A DNA stretch of 64,000 nt from Sinorhizobium garamanticum (GTDB lineage Bacteria > Pseudomonadota > Alphaproteobacteria > Rhizobiales > Rhizobiaceae). A program made the position numbers and the translations under genes. The notes under the pieces were generated by a model. It did no database searches. It worked only from the letters and a program-made list of their open reading frames with translations, and was not told where the DNA came from. Location: NCBI RefSeq assembly GCF_029892065.1, contig NZ_CP120373.1:1811501-1875500 (forward strand). The letters are read 5' to 3'. This document shows, in pieces, positions 16,495 to 25,115 of the stretch (position 1 is the stretch's first letter; each line of letters opens with the position of its first letter).

Positions 16495-17271
16495 ATGGGT
16501 GCTGATGAGCGCCAGGCGGAGCCTGGAACTTTTTCCGAGAAGCTGATGCAGCTGCTCGATCGCGTCGAATACAGGCGCGTCGAAACCGGCGAGGACATGG
16601 AAGACATCGCGCGGCTCAGGTACAAGGCCTACAAGGCCGTCAACCTGATGGAGCTGACGGGATCGACGTTGATAGACGACCTCGACTTCGACAGTCATGC
16701 CTATGTCTTCGGGATCTATCTCGACGAGAGCCTGGTGAGCACGGTGCGTGTCCACCATGTGACGCCGGACCATCGGGCAAGCACGTCCGGAATTATCTTC
16801 GGTCCGGAGATCGATACCTTTCTCGATGCGGGCTTGGTGTTGATCGATCCCGGCAGGCTCGCCGTGGATCCGGAGGTGCTCGGCGACGAGATGCGGGCGC
16901 TGCCCTATCTGACGCTCCGGCCGGTCGCCATGGCTTGTGAATATTTCTCCGCGGACCGCTGCCTGACAGCCTGCCGTCCGCGCCATACGGCTTTCTACAA
17001 GCGCATCTTTGCCTCGGAGACGGTCGTGGCGTGCCGGGAAAATCTTGGCGTCTATAATGCCGACGGCGCCCTACTGGTCGCGCGCGTTCGTGGCCAGCGC
17101 CCCTCGATCCTCGATCGCTATCCGATTTTCGACTCCGAACCGTTCGAGCGCCGGATGATGTTTGCGGACCGCAGCGAAGTGCCGTTCGCGCCGCTGACGA
17201 TCCTGCCGACGGCGCGAATTGCGCAAGGCAGCTATGGTCGCGCCTACTCCCGTGGATCCGCGAGCGGCTGA
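16495..17271 (+). CDS. Autoinducer-synthase-like N-acyltransferase (FeeM-type domain)
   Basis: A 258-residue cytoplasmic protein with the fold shared by LuxI-type acyl-homoserine-lactone synthases and FeeM N-acyl amino acid synthases. The visible pattern is an Arg/Tyr-rich helix (IARLRYKAYKAVN, residues 38-50), an acidic pair in DDLDFDSHAY (61-70), the strand STVRVHHV with its conserved Arg (82-89), and a second half with AMACEYFSADRCLTACRP. Such enzymes move acyl chains from acyl-ACP to an amino group. The product could be a signal, a lipid or something else; no substrate is known for this group. It stands alone, directly behind three CtrA-type boxes, with a repeat on its 3' side. Confidence 0.75.
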   Translation: MGADERQAEPGTFSEKLMQLLDRVEYRRVETGEDMEDIARLRYKAYKAVNLMELTGSTLIDDLDFDSHAYVFGIYLDESLVSTVRVHHVTPDHRASTSGIIFGPEIDTFLDAGLVLIDPGRLAVDPEVLGDEMRALPYLTLRPVAMACEYFSADRCLTACRPRHTAFYKRIFASETVVACRENLGVYNADGALLVARVRGQRPSILDRYPIFDSEPFERRMMFADRSEVPFAPLTILPTARIAQGSYGRAYSRGSASG

Positions 17272-17279
17272 CCACTGCG

Positions 17280-17378
17280 GGTTTCCTTAAATCGTACCGA
17301 TTTAAGGACAAAAAACATGCAGCAATTTAAAATGCTACGGCGTCCTTTGCGCGTCTGATCAAACGCGCGGCGCTGTAG
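17280..17378 (+). repeat. Two-hairpin rhizobial intergenic repeat, copy 3
   Basis: Same orientation and layout as copy 1: TTAAATCG/CGATTTAAGG arms at 17286-17308, linker with ACATGCAGCAATTTAAAATG, then the GC hairpin ending GGCGCTGTAG. It begins nine bases after the acyltransferase stop and may act as its transcript end. Confidence 0.85.
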
Positions 17379-17594
17379 ATACGTCGGCCACAGCCAACGG
17401 AAAAGCGCAAACAGGATATCGTTTATGCCGCAGTCCTCGCGGGCGAGTTTTCGTTGCGCATGGCTTGCGCATTGTGTATGCGGAGCTAAAGGACTGTCTG
17501 CCCACCCGCTTTGCAGACGGTTCCGTTCGTGGAGCAAGGTTGAAAGGCGGACGTGGCCATTGGCCGCGCCGCAGCATTCTGGGAGAATTGGACG

Positions 17595-17819
17595 ATGGCA
17601 GAGCATCATTCTGGACCGGTCGAAACGGGCGCTCCGATGGACTATTCCGAGCATGAGAAGACCTACAACCTCTTCCTGAACGCGACGAAATACGGCACGC
17701 TGTTTTGCGTCACGCTGCTCATTGCGATGGCTGCAGCCTTTTTCACAACGATGGGCTTCTTTAGCTCGCTCGTGCTGCTGATCATCCTGAACGTGGTCGG
17801 TTTCCTCCTTCTTCGCTAA
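17595..17819 (+). CDS. aa3-type cytochrome c oxidase subunit IV
   Basis: A 74-residue protein of the bacterial aa3 cytochrome c oxidase subunit IV family. A short hydrophilic N-terminus carries MDYSEHEKTYNLFL, the family signature just before the membrane. It is followed by one or two hydrophobic helices (about residues 34-73) ending at the C-terminus. The subunit is a small accessory part of the terminal oxidase in the inner membrane and is not needed for catalysis. The start after GGGAGAATTGGACG was chosen over an upstream in-frame ATG at 17553. It lies just upstream of the transhydrogenase genes, an arrangement frequent in rhizobia, although the main oxidase genes are elsewhere. Confidence 0.88.
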   Translation: MAEHHSGPVETGAPMDYSEHEKTYNLFLNATKYGTLFCVTLLIAMAAAFFTTMGFFSSLVLLIILNVVGFLLLR

Positions 17820-18059
17820 CCGGTTTCTCTGACATTTCTTGCCGGATGCGGGGCAGGAGGGTGCCCCGTCTTCGGCCGTCGGAGGCAATCCGGCATTACC
17901 TCACCGCGTGAGGAACGTTTTCGACGGCGGGCCGCACCTGCCTTCGACGGAAGAGTGCCTGTCACCATGGAAGCGGCCCTCCGTAAGGCCGGTCGCTCCA
18001 GCAGTCGAACAAGATGCTCGCGGTCCGCTTCGGCTCGACTGTGAGGCGGGAGGGGACTT

Positions 18060-19208
18060 GTGAGCGAGATTGTTTTTATCGCCAAGGAAACGGACGCGCA
18101 TGAAGGGCGCGTCGCGGGTTCGGTCGAAAGCGTCAAGAAATTGAAGTCGCTGGGCTTCGACGTCGTCGTCGAAGCGGGCGCGGGCCACAGGTCGCGCATC
18201 CTCGATCCGGAATACGAGAAGGCTGGCGCGCGCATCGGCACGACGGCGGATGCCAAGGGCGCCGACGTGATCCTCAAGGTTCGCCGCCCGACGGCGGAAG
18301 AAATTACCGGCTACAAGTCCGGCGCGATCGTCATCGCCATCATGGATCCCTACGGCAACGACGGCGCGATCGCGGCGATGGCTGAGGCGGGGCTCACTGC
18401 CTTCGCGATGGAGCTGATGCCGCGTATCACCCGGGCGCAGTCGATGGACGTGCTTTCCTCCCAGGCGAACCTTGCCGGCTATCAGGCGGTGATCGATGCG
18501 GCCTATGAATACGACCGTGCGCTGCCGATGATGATGACAGCGGCCGGCACGGTGCCGGCGGCGAAGGTGTTCGTCATGGGCGCCGGTGTCGCCGGACTGC
18601 AGGCGATCGCGACTGCGCGGCGGCTCGGCGCCGTCGTCTCGGCCACCGACGTGCGCCCTGCGGCCAAGGAGCAGGTCGCGTCGCTCGGCGCCAAGTTCAT
18701 CGCCGTCGAGGACGAGGAGTTCAAGGCGGCCGAAACCGCCGGCGGTTACGCCAAGGAAATGTCGAAAGACTACCAGGTCAAGCAGGCCGCACTCGTCGCC
18801 GAGCATATCGCCAAGCAGGACATCGTCATCACCACGGCGCTGATCCCGGGCCGTCCGGCGCCGCGGCTCGTGACCCGCGAGATGCTTGATTCCATGAAGC
18901 CCGGCTCGGTCGTCGTCGACCTCGCCGTCGAGCGCGGCGGCAATGTCGAGGGCGCGGAAGCCGGAAAGGTCGTCGAGGTCGGAGGCATCAAGGTCGTCGG
19001 CCACCTCAACGTGCCAGGCCGCATTGCCGCTTCCGCCTCGCTGCTCTATGCCAAGAACCTCGTCACCTTCCTTGAGACGATGGTCTCGAAAGAGACGAAG
19101 GCACTGGCGCTCAACATGGAGGACGAGCTCGTCAAGGCGACGGCGCTGACCCACGGCGGCGCCGTGGTGCATCCGGCCTTCGGCGGCGCGAAAGAGGGGG
19201 ACAAGTAA
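18060..19208 (+). CDS. pntA: NAD(P) transhydrogenase subunit alpha 1 (PntA)
   Basis: A 382-residue NAD(H)-binding domain I of the proton-translocating transhydrogenase. This enzyme uses the proton gradient to make NADPH from NADH. Family features include the N-terminal [18 protein letters not shown], the [20 protein letters not shown] segment (about residues 121-140), the nucleotide-binding loop [21 protein letters not shown], and [15 protein letters not shown]. The start is GTG, preceded by GGGAGGGGACTT. The gene is the first of a tight pntA-pntAb-pntB operon, its TAA overlapping the next ATG by one base. As usual in alphaproteobacteria, the alpha chain is split into two polypeptides. Confidence 0.96.
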   Translation: MSEIVFIAKETDAHEGRVAGSVESVKKLKSLGFDVVVEAGAGHRSRILDPEYEKAGARIGTTADAKGADVILKVRRPTAEEITGYKSGAIVIAIMDPYGNDGAIAAMAEAGLTAFAMELMPRITRAQSMDVLSSQANLAGYQAVIDAAYEYDRALPMMMTAAGTVPAAKVFVMGAGVAGLQAIATARRLGAVVSATDVRPAAKEQVASLGAKFIAVEDEEFKAAETAGGYAKEMSKDYQVKQAALVAEHIAKQDIVITTALIPGRPAPRLVTREMLDSMKPGSVVVDLAVERGGNVEGAEAGKVVEVGGIKVVGHLNVPGRIAASASLLYAKNLVTFLETMVSKETKALALNMEDELVKATALTHGGAVVHPAFGGAKEGDK

Positions 19209-19618
19209 TGGCGAACGAACTTCTCGACAAGGCATTGGCCGATCTCGATCGGGCGGTCGAAGCGGTCAGGACCGCGGCCGAATATGTGCCGGATGCGGCC
19301 GGGGCGGTGGCCCACGGTGCCACCGGCGGCGCGATCGATCCTTTCGTCTTCCGCCTGGCAATCTTCGTGCTGGCGATCTTCGTCGGTTATTACGTCGTCT
19401 GGTCGGTGACGCCGGCCCTGCACACGCCGCTGATGGCGGTGACCAATGCGATCTCGTCGGTGATCGTCGTCGGCGCCCTGCTGGCGGTCGGCATCTCCGC
19501 TTCAGGGCTTGCCACCGGCTTCGGCTTCGTGGCGCTGGTGCTCGCCTCGGTCAACATCTTCGGCGGCTTCTTGGTCACCCAGCGCATGCTCGCCATGTAC
19601 AAGAAAAAAGACAAGTGA
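19208..19618 (+). CDS. pntAb: NAD(P) transhydrogenase subunit alpha 2 (PntAb)
   Basis: A 136-residue membrane subunit corresponding to the C-terminal, membrane-spanning part of E. coli PntA. A hydrophilic N-terminus (about 45 residues) is followed by three to four hydrophobic helices. Recognisable are the [20 protein letters not shown] loop (about residues 65-84) and the C-terminal [20 protein letters not shown], both very conserved. It forms part of the proton channel with PntB in the inner membrane. Start and upstream stop share one base (TAATG), indicating translational coupling to pntA. Confidence 0.96.
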   Translation: MANELLDKALADLDRAVEAVRTAAEYVPDAAGAVAHGATGGAIDPFVFRLAIFVLAIFVGYYVVWSVTPALHTPLMAVTNAISSVIVVGALLAVGISASGLATGFGFVALVLASVNIFGGFLVTQRMLAMYKKKDK

Positions 19619-19627
19619 GGCCGGCCG

Positions 19628-21028
19628 ATGAACGCTAACTTCGCAGCCTTCCTCTATCTCGTCTCGGGCGTCCTGTTCATCACGGCGCTGCGCGGCCTGT
19701 CACATCCGACCACCAGCCGCCGGGGCAATGCCTACGGCATGATCGGCATGGGCATCGCCATCGCCACGACGCTATTGCTCGCCATGCCGTCTCTCGGTGG
19801 CCTTCTGCTGATCGTGCTCGGGCTCGCGCTCGGCGGCGGCGCCGGTGCCTATATCGCCAAGCGCATCCCGATGACGGCGATGCCGCAGCTCGTCGCCGGT
19901 TTCCACTCGCTCGTCGGCCTCGCCGCGGTGCTGGTCGCCGCCGGCGCGCTCTATGCGCCGTCCTCCTTCGGCATCGGCGAGTTGGGCTCGATCCACGCGC
20001 AGGCGCTGGTCGAGATGGCGCTCGGCGTCGCCATCGGCGCGGTCACCTTCACCGGCTCGGTCATCGCCTTTCTGAAGCTCGACGGCCGCATGTCGGGCAA
20101 GCCGATTCTCTTGCCCTACCGCCATGCGATCAACCTCGCGCTGGTCGCGCTCGTCGTCTTCTTCATCGTCGGGCTGGCGCTGACCGGAAGCCATTTCGAC
20201 TTCTGGGCGATCGTTCTTTTGTCGCTCGTCTTTGGCGTCTTGATCATCATCCCGATCGGCGGCGCCGACATGCCGGTCGTCGTCTCGATGCTCAACTCCT
20301 ATTCCGGCTGGGCGGCCGCCGGCATCGGCTTCACGCTCGGCAACCTGGCGCTGATCATCACCGGGGCGCTGGTCGGCTCGTCGGGCGCGATCCTTTCTTA
20401 CATCATGTGCAAGGGCATGAACCGCTCGTTCATTTCGGTGATCCTCGGCGGCTTCGGCGGCGAGACGGCGGCCGCTGGCGGCGACGACGGCATCCAGCGC
20501 ACCGTCAAGCAGGGCTCGGCCGACGACGCCGCCTTCCTGATGCAGAACGCTTCGAAGGTGATCATCGTGCCGGGCTACGGCATGGCGGTCGCGCAGGCAC
20601 AGCATGCGCTGCGCGAGCTCGGTGACAAGCTCAAGGAGAATGGCGTCGAGGTCAAATACGCGATCCATCCGGTCGCCGGCCGCATGCCCGGCCACATGAA
20701 CGTGCTGCTTGCCGAGGCAAGCGTGCCCTATGACGAGGTGTTCGAACTCGAGGACATCAACTCGGAATTCGCGCAGGCCGATATCGCCTATGTCATCGGC
20801 GCCAACGACGTCACCAACCCGGCGGCGCGCGACGACAAGACCTCGCCGATCTACGGCATGCCGATCCTCGACGTCGACAAGGCCAAGACCTGCCTGTTCG
20901 TCAAGCGCTCGCTCGGCTCCGGCTATGCCGGCATCGACAACACGCTGTTCTACAAGGACGGCACGATGATGCTCCTGGGCGACGCCAAGAAGGTCACCGA
21001 GGAAATCGTCAAGGCTATCAATCACTAA
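19628..21028 (+). CDS. pntB: NAD(P) transhydrogenase subunit beta (PntB)
   Basis: A 466-residue beta subunit. The N-terminal 260 residues hold about eight to nine hydrophobic helices, including the conserved GGADMPVVVSMLNSYSGWAA. The C-terminal third is the NADP(H)-binding domain III: VIIVPGYGMAVAQAQHALRE, then HPVAGRMPGHMNVLLAEA, VIGANDVTNPAA and VKRSLGSGYAGIDN. It couples proton movement to hydride transfer to NADP+. It lies nine bases after pntAb, and the operon ends at a strong hairpin terminator at 21107. Confidence 0.97.
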   Translation: MNANFAAFLYLVSGVLFITALRGLSHPTTSRRGNAYGMIGMGIAIATTLLLAMPSLGGLLLIVLGLALGGGAGAYIAKRIPMTAMPQLVAGFHSLVGLAAVLVAAGALYAPSSFGIGELGSIHAQALVEMALGVAIGAVTFTGSVIAFLKLDGRMSGKPILLPYRHAINLALVALVVFFIVGLALTGSHFDFWAIVLLSLVFGVLIIIPIGGADMPVVVSMLNSYSGWAAAGIGFTLGNLALIITGALVGSSGAILSYIMCKGMNRSFISVILGGFGGETAAAGGDDGIQRTVKQGSADDAAFLMQNASKVIIVPGYGMAVAQAQHALRELGDKLKENGVEVKYAIHPVAGRMPGHMNVLLAEASVPYDEVFELEDINSEFAQADIAYVIGANDVTNPAARDDKTSPIYGMPILDVDKAKTCLFVKRSLGSGYAGIDNTLFYKDGTMMLLGDAKKVTEEIVKAINH

Positions 21029-21106
21029 GCGGGATGAGGAAAAGTGTGCGCGCGGTTTTCCGCCCGCATCCCGCTTATTTGGATCGATCGGTACAATTCA
21101 GATGGA

Positions 21107-21133
21107 AATGCCCGCCGAGAGGCGGGCATTTTG
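21107..21133 (+). terminator. Rho-independent terminator of the pnt operon
   Basis: A perfect ten-base-pair stem AATGCCCGCC/GGCGGGCATT closed by a GAGA tetraloop and followed by T residues, 79 bases after the pntB stop. Confidence 0.9.
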
Positions 21134-21137
21134 CATT

Positions 21138-21260
21138 TATCCGACGCCTGTCTCGCTGTTTTATCCGCGCAGTCGGCAGCTTTCTCCGCGCGTGCGCGTA
21201 TTCATCGACTGGCTGGTCAAGGTGTTCGCAGAGAAGCGTTCCGCCGATCCGACGCCGTAA
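21138..21260 (+). pseudogene. C-terminal remnant of a LysR-family regulator
   Basis: One frame with no start codon reads PVSLFYPRSRQLSPRVRVFI, then DWLVKVFAEKRSADPTP and a TAA at 21258-21260. This is the typical last helix and tail of LysR-type regulators (YPxxRxLSPRVRVFIDWL). Everything upstream of it, at least 260 codons, is missing and replaced by the pnt terminator region. It is therefore a decayed fragment left by a deletion or rearrangement, not a functional gene. It is only about 33-41 codons long. It sits tail to tail with the cyclase gene. Confidence 0.75.
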
Positions 21261-21263
21261 GGA

Positions 21264-22487
21264 TCAGGTGGCGGCAATCTCCGGGTCCCAGGTAAACAGC
21301 TCCTTTGCCCGGGCGATGCCGCGCAACGCGAAGCGGCCGAGTGAAACGGCGTCGGCGCGCAACACGGGTGGACAGGCCTCGACAAATTCCGAGGACATGA
21401 TGACATGCCGTTCGACCGACCGGCACATCGACGCGATTCGGCTCACCTCGTTGACCGCCGGACCGACGACGGTGAAATCGAGCCGGTTCTGGCTGCCGAT
21501 ATTGCCATAAAAGACCTCGCCGATATGCAGGCCCAGGTAGACGTCAGTCGTCGGCTTTCCATCCACGAGCCGTTTCGCGTTCAGCTCGTTCAGCATCAGG
21601 CGCAACTGCCGCTCGGCGGCGACGGCCGAGGCACAGGCGCTGGCGCGGTCGTCGGCATTGAAGATCGCAAGTACGCCGTCGCCGATCAGCTTCAAGACGC
21701 TGCCGCCATGATCGTGTATGGCGGTGATCACGGTGCCGGCATAGTCGTTGAGCAGCGGAATGACCTCCTCTGGTGCGACCGTCTCGGATATCCGCGTATA
21801 GTTGCGCAGGTCGGAAAACCACATGACGGTTTCGATTTTCTCGGCCGCCCCGCGTTCGATGCTGCCCTTGACGACGCGCTGGCCGGCGTCCTGACCGAGA
21901 TAGACATCGGCGAGCGTGCCGATAATGCGGACACAGGAGGCCGCCTTGACGGCAAGCGCCAGCGTCGGCAACAGCACTCTCAACGCGGCGACCTCATCTT
22001 CGCTGAATCCGCCGGCCCTCTTCGTCGTCCAATAGGAATAAAAGCAGTCCATCTCGCCGACGCGGCCCCGGTCGGTGAAGTAGTGGATTGTGGTGAAGCA
22101 GTCCGTGTGCCCTTCGGCCTTCAACGTGTCGAGGAAATTGTAGGGAACCGACGTTTCAGCGGCGAGCCGAATGCGTCGCTCGGCCTGGTGTTCCACGAGC
22201 ATGTGATAGAAGATCGAGCGCTGCCAGCTCGCCTGCATCTCGCCGGTGGCGGTCGATCCGTAGGGAGTGACCTCGGGGGCGTCTCCGCTTTCGCTGTCCC
22301 AAGTGAAGGAACGGCCTTCGATTTCGGGATGAAGCGTGTCGATTAGGCCGAGCGCGCGCTCGATGGGGAGCCCGGCCTGTCGGCACCTCTCGCAGAAGCC
22401 GGCGAGCAGCTCGGGCTCCTCGCTCCCGCGGATTCCCTGCTCGGATGTCCACAGTATTAGCTCGCGGATCTGCTGGTCGTTCATCAT
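21264..22487 (-). CDS. Class III adenylate/guanylate cyclase with uncharacterised N-terminal domain
   Basis: A 407-residue soluble protein. From about residue 215 to 395 it has a class III nucleotide cyclase domain. The two metal-binding Asp residues are D226 (MWFSDLRNYT) and D270 (LKLIGDGVLAIF). K266 occupies the purine-recognising position, and the Asn and Arg of VGPAVNEVSRI bind ribose and the transition state, so it should be catalytically competent. The first 200 residues contain no transmembrane helix. They include an RSIFYHMLVEHQAERRIRLA segment that may sense a small molecule; I do not recognise the domain. Start at one of two ATGs after AGGTAGA. Rhizobia carry many such cyclases and most have unknown inputs. 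Confidence 0.92.
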   Translation of the reverse strand: MMNDQQIRELILWTSEQGIRGSEEPELLAGFCERCRQAGLPIERALGLIDTLHPEIEGRSFTWDSESGDAPEVTPYGSTATGEMQASWQRSIFYHMLVEHQAERRIRLAAETSVPYNFLDTLKAEGHTDCFTTIHYFTDRGRVGEMDCFYSYWTTKRAGGFSEDEVAALRVLLPTLALAVKAASCVRIIGTLADVYLGQDAGQRVVKGSIERGAAEKIETVMWFSDLRNYTRISETVAPEEVIPLLNDYAGTVITAIHDHGGSVLKLIGDGVLAIFNADDRASACASAVAAERQLRLMLNELNAKRLVDGKPTTDVYLGLHIGEVFYGNIGSQNRLDFTVVGPAVNEVSRIASMCRSVERHVIMSSEFVEACPPVLRADAVSLGRFALRGIARAKELFTWDPEIAAT

Positions 22488-22620
22488 TCTACCTGTCGGG
22501 ACGACATCTGCTTCCTGCTGGCGGGCGCAGATGACCGATGCGATAAACTATTCGACATTTGATCGTTCGGCCAGTTGCAGTTCGTCTGTCCGACCGGCTT
22601 GCGAGCATGTCTGAATCGCA

Positions 22621-22645
22621 AAGGCCCCGGTTCGACCGGGGCCTT
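22621..22645. terminator. Hairpin downstream of the DUF992 gene
   Basis: A perfect stem AAGGCCCCGG/CCGGGGCCTT with a five-base loop, 41 bases downstream of the DUF992 stop on the minus strand. The T run is short, so termination is probable but not certain. Confidence 0.65.
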
Positions 22646-22685
22646 GAGCCTGTTTTCCGCGACATGGCGGATTCTGGTGCGATGA

Positions 22686-23165
22686 TCAGCCTGCCGGCGC
22701 CAGCGTCAATTGGTCGACGCCGACCGCAATGTTCAGGCCTTCCTGGACCTGGACGTTCACCGGCTGCAGCATGAAGGCCTTGTTCGTGCCGCCGGCGATC
22801 ACCTTGGCACCGCCGCCGATCGCAAAGCTCGCATCGGCCCCAAGGCCGTAATATTCGCCGGCCAGGGCGTGCGCGGTCACCGGCGTGCCGGTCTTGGCCA
22901 GCACATCCCAAACCATCACACTCTTGCCGGTCGCACCGACGTCAAGGCCGAACTTCCTGATCATGCCCGCATAGACGGCGGTCGGCGCGCCGTTGGCGGG
23001 CCTGTAGGTGCACATCAGGTTCTTCGTTGAAGTGATGATGAGACCTGTGCCGCCTTCCGAGCCGCAAGTGAGGCGGCCGAGCGTGACATAGCTCTGCGCA
23101 GCAGCGGGTGCGGCGCCCGAAAGGGCAGCAAGCGCGGCTGCTGCGATGAAGGTTTGCTTGATCAT
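22686..23165 (-). CDS. DUF992 secreted protein
   Basis: A 159-residue protein of the DUF992 family, found almost only in Rhizobiales. Residues 1-23 are a Sec signal peptide (FIAAAALAALSGAAPAAA, cleavage near AAAQ). The mature part carries two cysteines (GRLTCGSEGG and NLMCTYRP) that could form a disulphide, and a long Gly/Ala-rich beta-type sequence ending in DQLTLAPAG. It is probably periplasmic or surface exposed; function unknown. It stands alone between the cyclase and a repeat element, with a hairpin after its stop. Confidence 0.88.
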   Translation of the reverse strand: MIKQTFIAAAALAALSGAAPAAAQSYVTLGRLTCGSEGGTGLIITSTKNLMCTYRPANGAPTAVYAGMIRKFGLDVGATGKSVMVWDVLAKTGTPVTAHALAGEYYGLGADASFAIGGGAKVIAGGTNKAFMLQPVNVQVQEGLNIAVGVDQLTLAPAG

Positions 23166-23249
23166 GGCTCAGTCTCCGTTGTTGAAGCCATTGGTCAAAC
23201 GGAGTTGAGACCATGAAGGTTCCACCAGTGGGGGATCTGCCGCTGTACC

Positions 23250-23351
23250 TGCAGCGCCGCGCGTCTTATCAGACGCGCAAAGGACGCTGTAGCACTTTGA
23301 ATTGCTGCATGTTTTTATCCTTAAATCGCATGCGATTTAAGGATACATGCA
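23250..23351 (-). repeat. Two-hairpin rhizobial intergenic repeat, copy 4 (inverted)
   Basis: Reverse-orientation copy: CAGCGCCGCGCGTCTTATCA at 23252-23271, AGACGCGC, then TAGCACTTTGAATTGCTGCA, then arms TTAAATCGC/GCGATTTAA at 23322-23340. Well conserved with copies 1 and 3. Confidence 0.87.
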
Positions 23352-23363
23352 GTAGGCCAGCAT

Positions 23364-23394
23364 AAAAAAACGCCCGCGAGATTGTCGCGGGCGT
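23364..23394 (-). terminator. Rho-independent terminator of the TPR lipoprotein gene
   Basis: On the minus strand, ACGCCCGCGA/TCGCGGGCGT with a five-base loop is followed by seven T residues, 23 bases after the stop of the TPR gene. Strong intrinsic terminator. Confidence 0.92.
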
Positions 23395-23416
23395 CGAAAG
23401 AGCGGGAAATTTCCGA

Positions 23417-24298
23417 TCAAGACACCGATTTCACACGGGCGAGACCTGCCCGGGCCGGCTCGTATTTGGGATCGAGCGAAAGTGCATGCGAATAGGACTT
23501 CGACGCCCTAGCCTTGTCGCCGCGGCGCTCGTAGATCAGACCCTGGTTTGCCCAGGACTCCGCCACTTTGCCGTTCAGGTTGATGGCGGTGTTGAAATCG
23601 GAAAAGGCATTGTCGTCATCGCCCTGGGCGGCATAGGAAATGCCGCGGCCGTTATAGGGTTCCGGCGAGCTTGGCGAGAGCGAAATCGCCGTCGAGAAAT
23701 CCTCGATCGCCTGCCCATGCTCGTTGCGCGCCTGATAGATCAGGCCGCGATTGTGATAGGCGCGGGGATCGCTCGTGTCGAGCTGGATCGCCTTGTTGAA
23801 GTCATTGAAGGCAGCGTCGAGCTGGCCCGCCTGGCGATAGAGGTTGCCGCGGCCGATGTAGGCGACGTCGTAGCTCGGATTGAGCTGCAGCGATGCATTG
23901 TAGTCCGAGAGGGCGGCCTGCTGGTTGCCCATGTTGCGCTGAACGAGCGCGCGATTGGCATAGGCCTGGTAGAAGCGCGGATTGAGCTCGATCGCCTTAT
24001 CGAAATCGGCGAGCGCGCGACGGAATTCGCCGGCACGGCCGTACGCCGAGCCGCGTACATTGTATCCTTCCGGGTCGCTCGGATTGGAGGCGATGACGTT
24101 CGAAAGCGAAGCGATGTTTTCCTCCGAGCCCTGCGCCCGCTCGACGCGGATCATCGATTCGGAGTTGTCGGTCTGGCAGCCTGCAAGAAGCAGGGCGGAG
24201 CCGAGGATGAGCATGGCAGCAAGCTTCGGCCTGCGCTGGTGGCGGCGGTGCGCCTCATTAATGGCGGAGACGTCCGCAGTCATGGCAGCAAGTGTCAA
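23417..24298 (-). CDS. TPR-repeat lipoprotein
   Basis: About 293 residues. A lipobox, LLLAGC, lies near residue 41 after a hydrophobic segment (AAMLILGSALLLAG), so the protein is predicted to be lipid-anchored in the envelope. The rest is at least six tetratricopeptide repeats, for example RALADFDKAIELNPRFYQAY, AALSDYNASLQLNPSYDVAY and AIEDFSTAISLSPSSPEPYN. The layout is like NlpI-type lipoproteins, which scaffold peptidoglycan enzymes, but direct orthology is unproven. The start chosen is TTG 24298, with GAGGG six bases ahead; ATG 24283 is an alternative with no good ribosome-binding site. Monocistronic with its own terminator. Confidence 0.88.
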   Translation of the reverse strand: MTLAAMTADVSAINEAHRRHQRRPKLAAMLILGSALLLAGCQTDNSESMIRVERAQGSEENIASLSNVIASNPSDPEGYNVRGSAYGRAGEFRRALADFDKAIELNPRFYQAYANRALVQRNMGNQQAALSDYNASLQLNPSYDVAYIGRGNLYRQAGQLDAAFNDFNKAIQLDTSDPRAYHNRGLIYQARNEHGQAIEDFSTAISLSPSSPEPYNGRGISYAAQGDDDNAFSDFNTAINLNGKVAESWANQGLIYERRGDKARASKSYSHALSLDPKYEPARAGLARVKSVS

Positions 24299-24557
24299 AG
24301 TCGATCCCTCAATGCGACAAGGTCCCGAAAGCCGTCGGCTTTCTATTCACGGAGACCGGCGAATACGCGGGGCTCCAGCCAGGGGTTCATCAGATCCTCC
24401 GGCGATCCGACCGGCTTATCCCGTCCGGGCGGCTGACCGTCGCAAGCTGATGCGTCACGCTAGCTTGGCGACGGACATGGTGTCCATACTAAAAAGGCGG
24501 CGGCGATACCTCGCCCCCGCCACGACTTACATTAGAAAGCGTCGAAAAAACGACAAA

Positions 24558-24770
24558 TCAGCGAGCCAGAAGGCCTTCACGCTGTGCGCGCTTGCGAGCC
24601 AGCTTGCGAACGCGGCGGACGGCCTCGGCCTTTTCGCGCGCACGCTTCTGGGACGGCTTTTCGTAGAAGTCACGCATCTTCATTTCGCGGAAAATGCCTT
24701 CGCGCTGCATCTTCTTCTTGAGAGCGCGGAGCGCCTGGTCGACATTGTTATCGCGGACAAGTACCTGCAC
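24558..24770 (-). CDS. rpsU: 30S ribosomal protein S21
   Basis: A 70-residue, very basic protein with the S21 signature: [20 protein letters not shown] at the N-terminus, [20 protein letters not shown] in the middle, and a Lys/Arg-rich tail. It is part of the small ribosomal subunit and helps in translation initiation near the anti-Shine-Dalgarno region. It starts with GTG, preceded by AAAGGAACGGG. It appears monocistronic. Rhizobia often have two S21 genes, so this may be one of a pair. No convincing terminator is seen downstream. Confidence 0.96.
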   Translation of the reverse strand: MQVLVRDNNVDQALRALKKKMQREGIFREMKMRDFYEKPSQKRAREKAEAVRRVRKLARKRAQREGLLAR

Positions 24771-25115
24771 GTGAATCCCGTTCCTTTGTTCGAGTTGTAA
24801 GCCTCACCGCCAGGTAAGGGGAGGCAAAGAATTTCCATTCGCTGAGCTGACAGCTCTACGATTAAGGAAGCGGATACCAGATCATGTGGGGAAAGTCCAG
24901 TGACGACAGCGCGAACGAGCGCGAAAAAAGCACAAGCGCGGCTTGCGCTGCGCATGGCGGGCCTAGCGCCGCCCTCCGCGGCGGGTGTTTACACGATGTC
25001 GCAAGTCTGCCCAAGTTCGCCGAATCGCGTCGCAAAAGAAACGTTGCATGGCTCCCAGATTTGCGATTTCTAACGCCAACAACACGTTTCTCGGGGTTCA
25101 TGGAGTAGCAGGCGG
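24771..25115. other. Divergent promoter region of rpsU and soxB
   Basis: A 345-base region with no gene. It includes a small GAGCTG-ac-AGCTC palindrome near 24846, and GC-rich GCGC runs around 24910-24990. It presumably contains the promoters for rpsU (minus) and the sox operon (plus). No regulator gene for sox is adjacent and I see no clear operator. Confidence 0.5.

Noticed and set aside
17850..17910. GGGGCA...TGCCCC and CCTCAC-cgc-GTGAGG hairpins after the oxidase subunit gene as a riboswitch
   Set aside because: Short simple stems without the shape of any riboswitch class I know; one may be a weak terminator.
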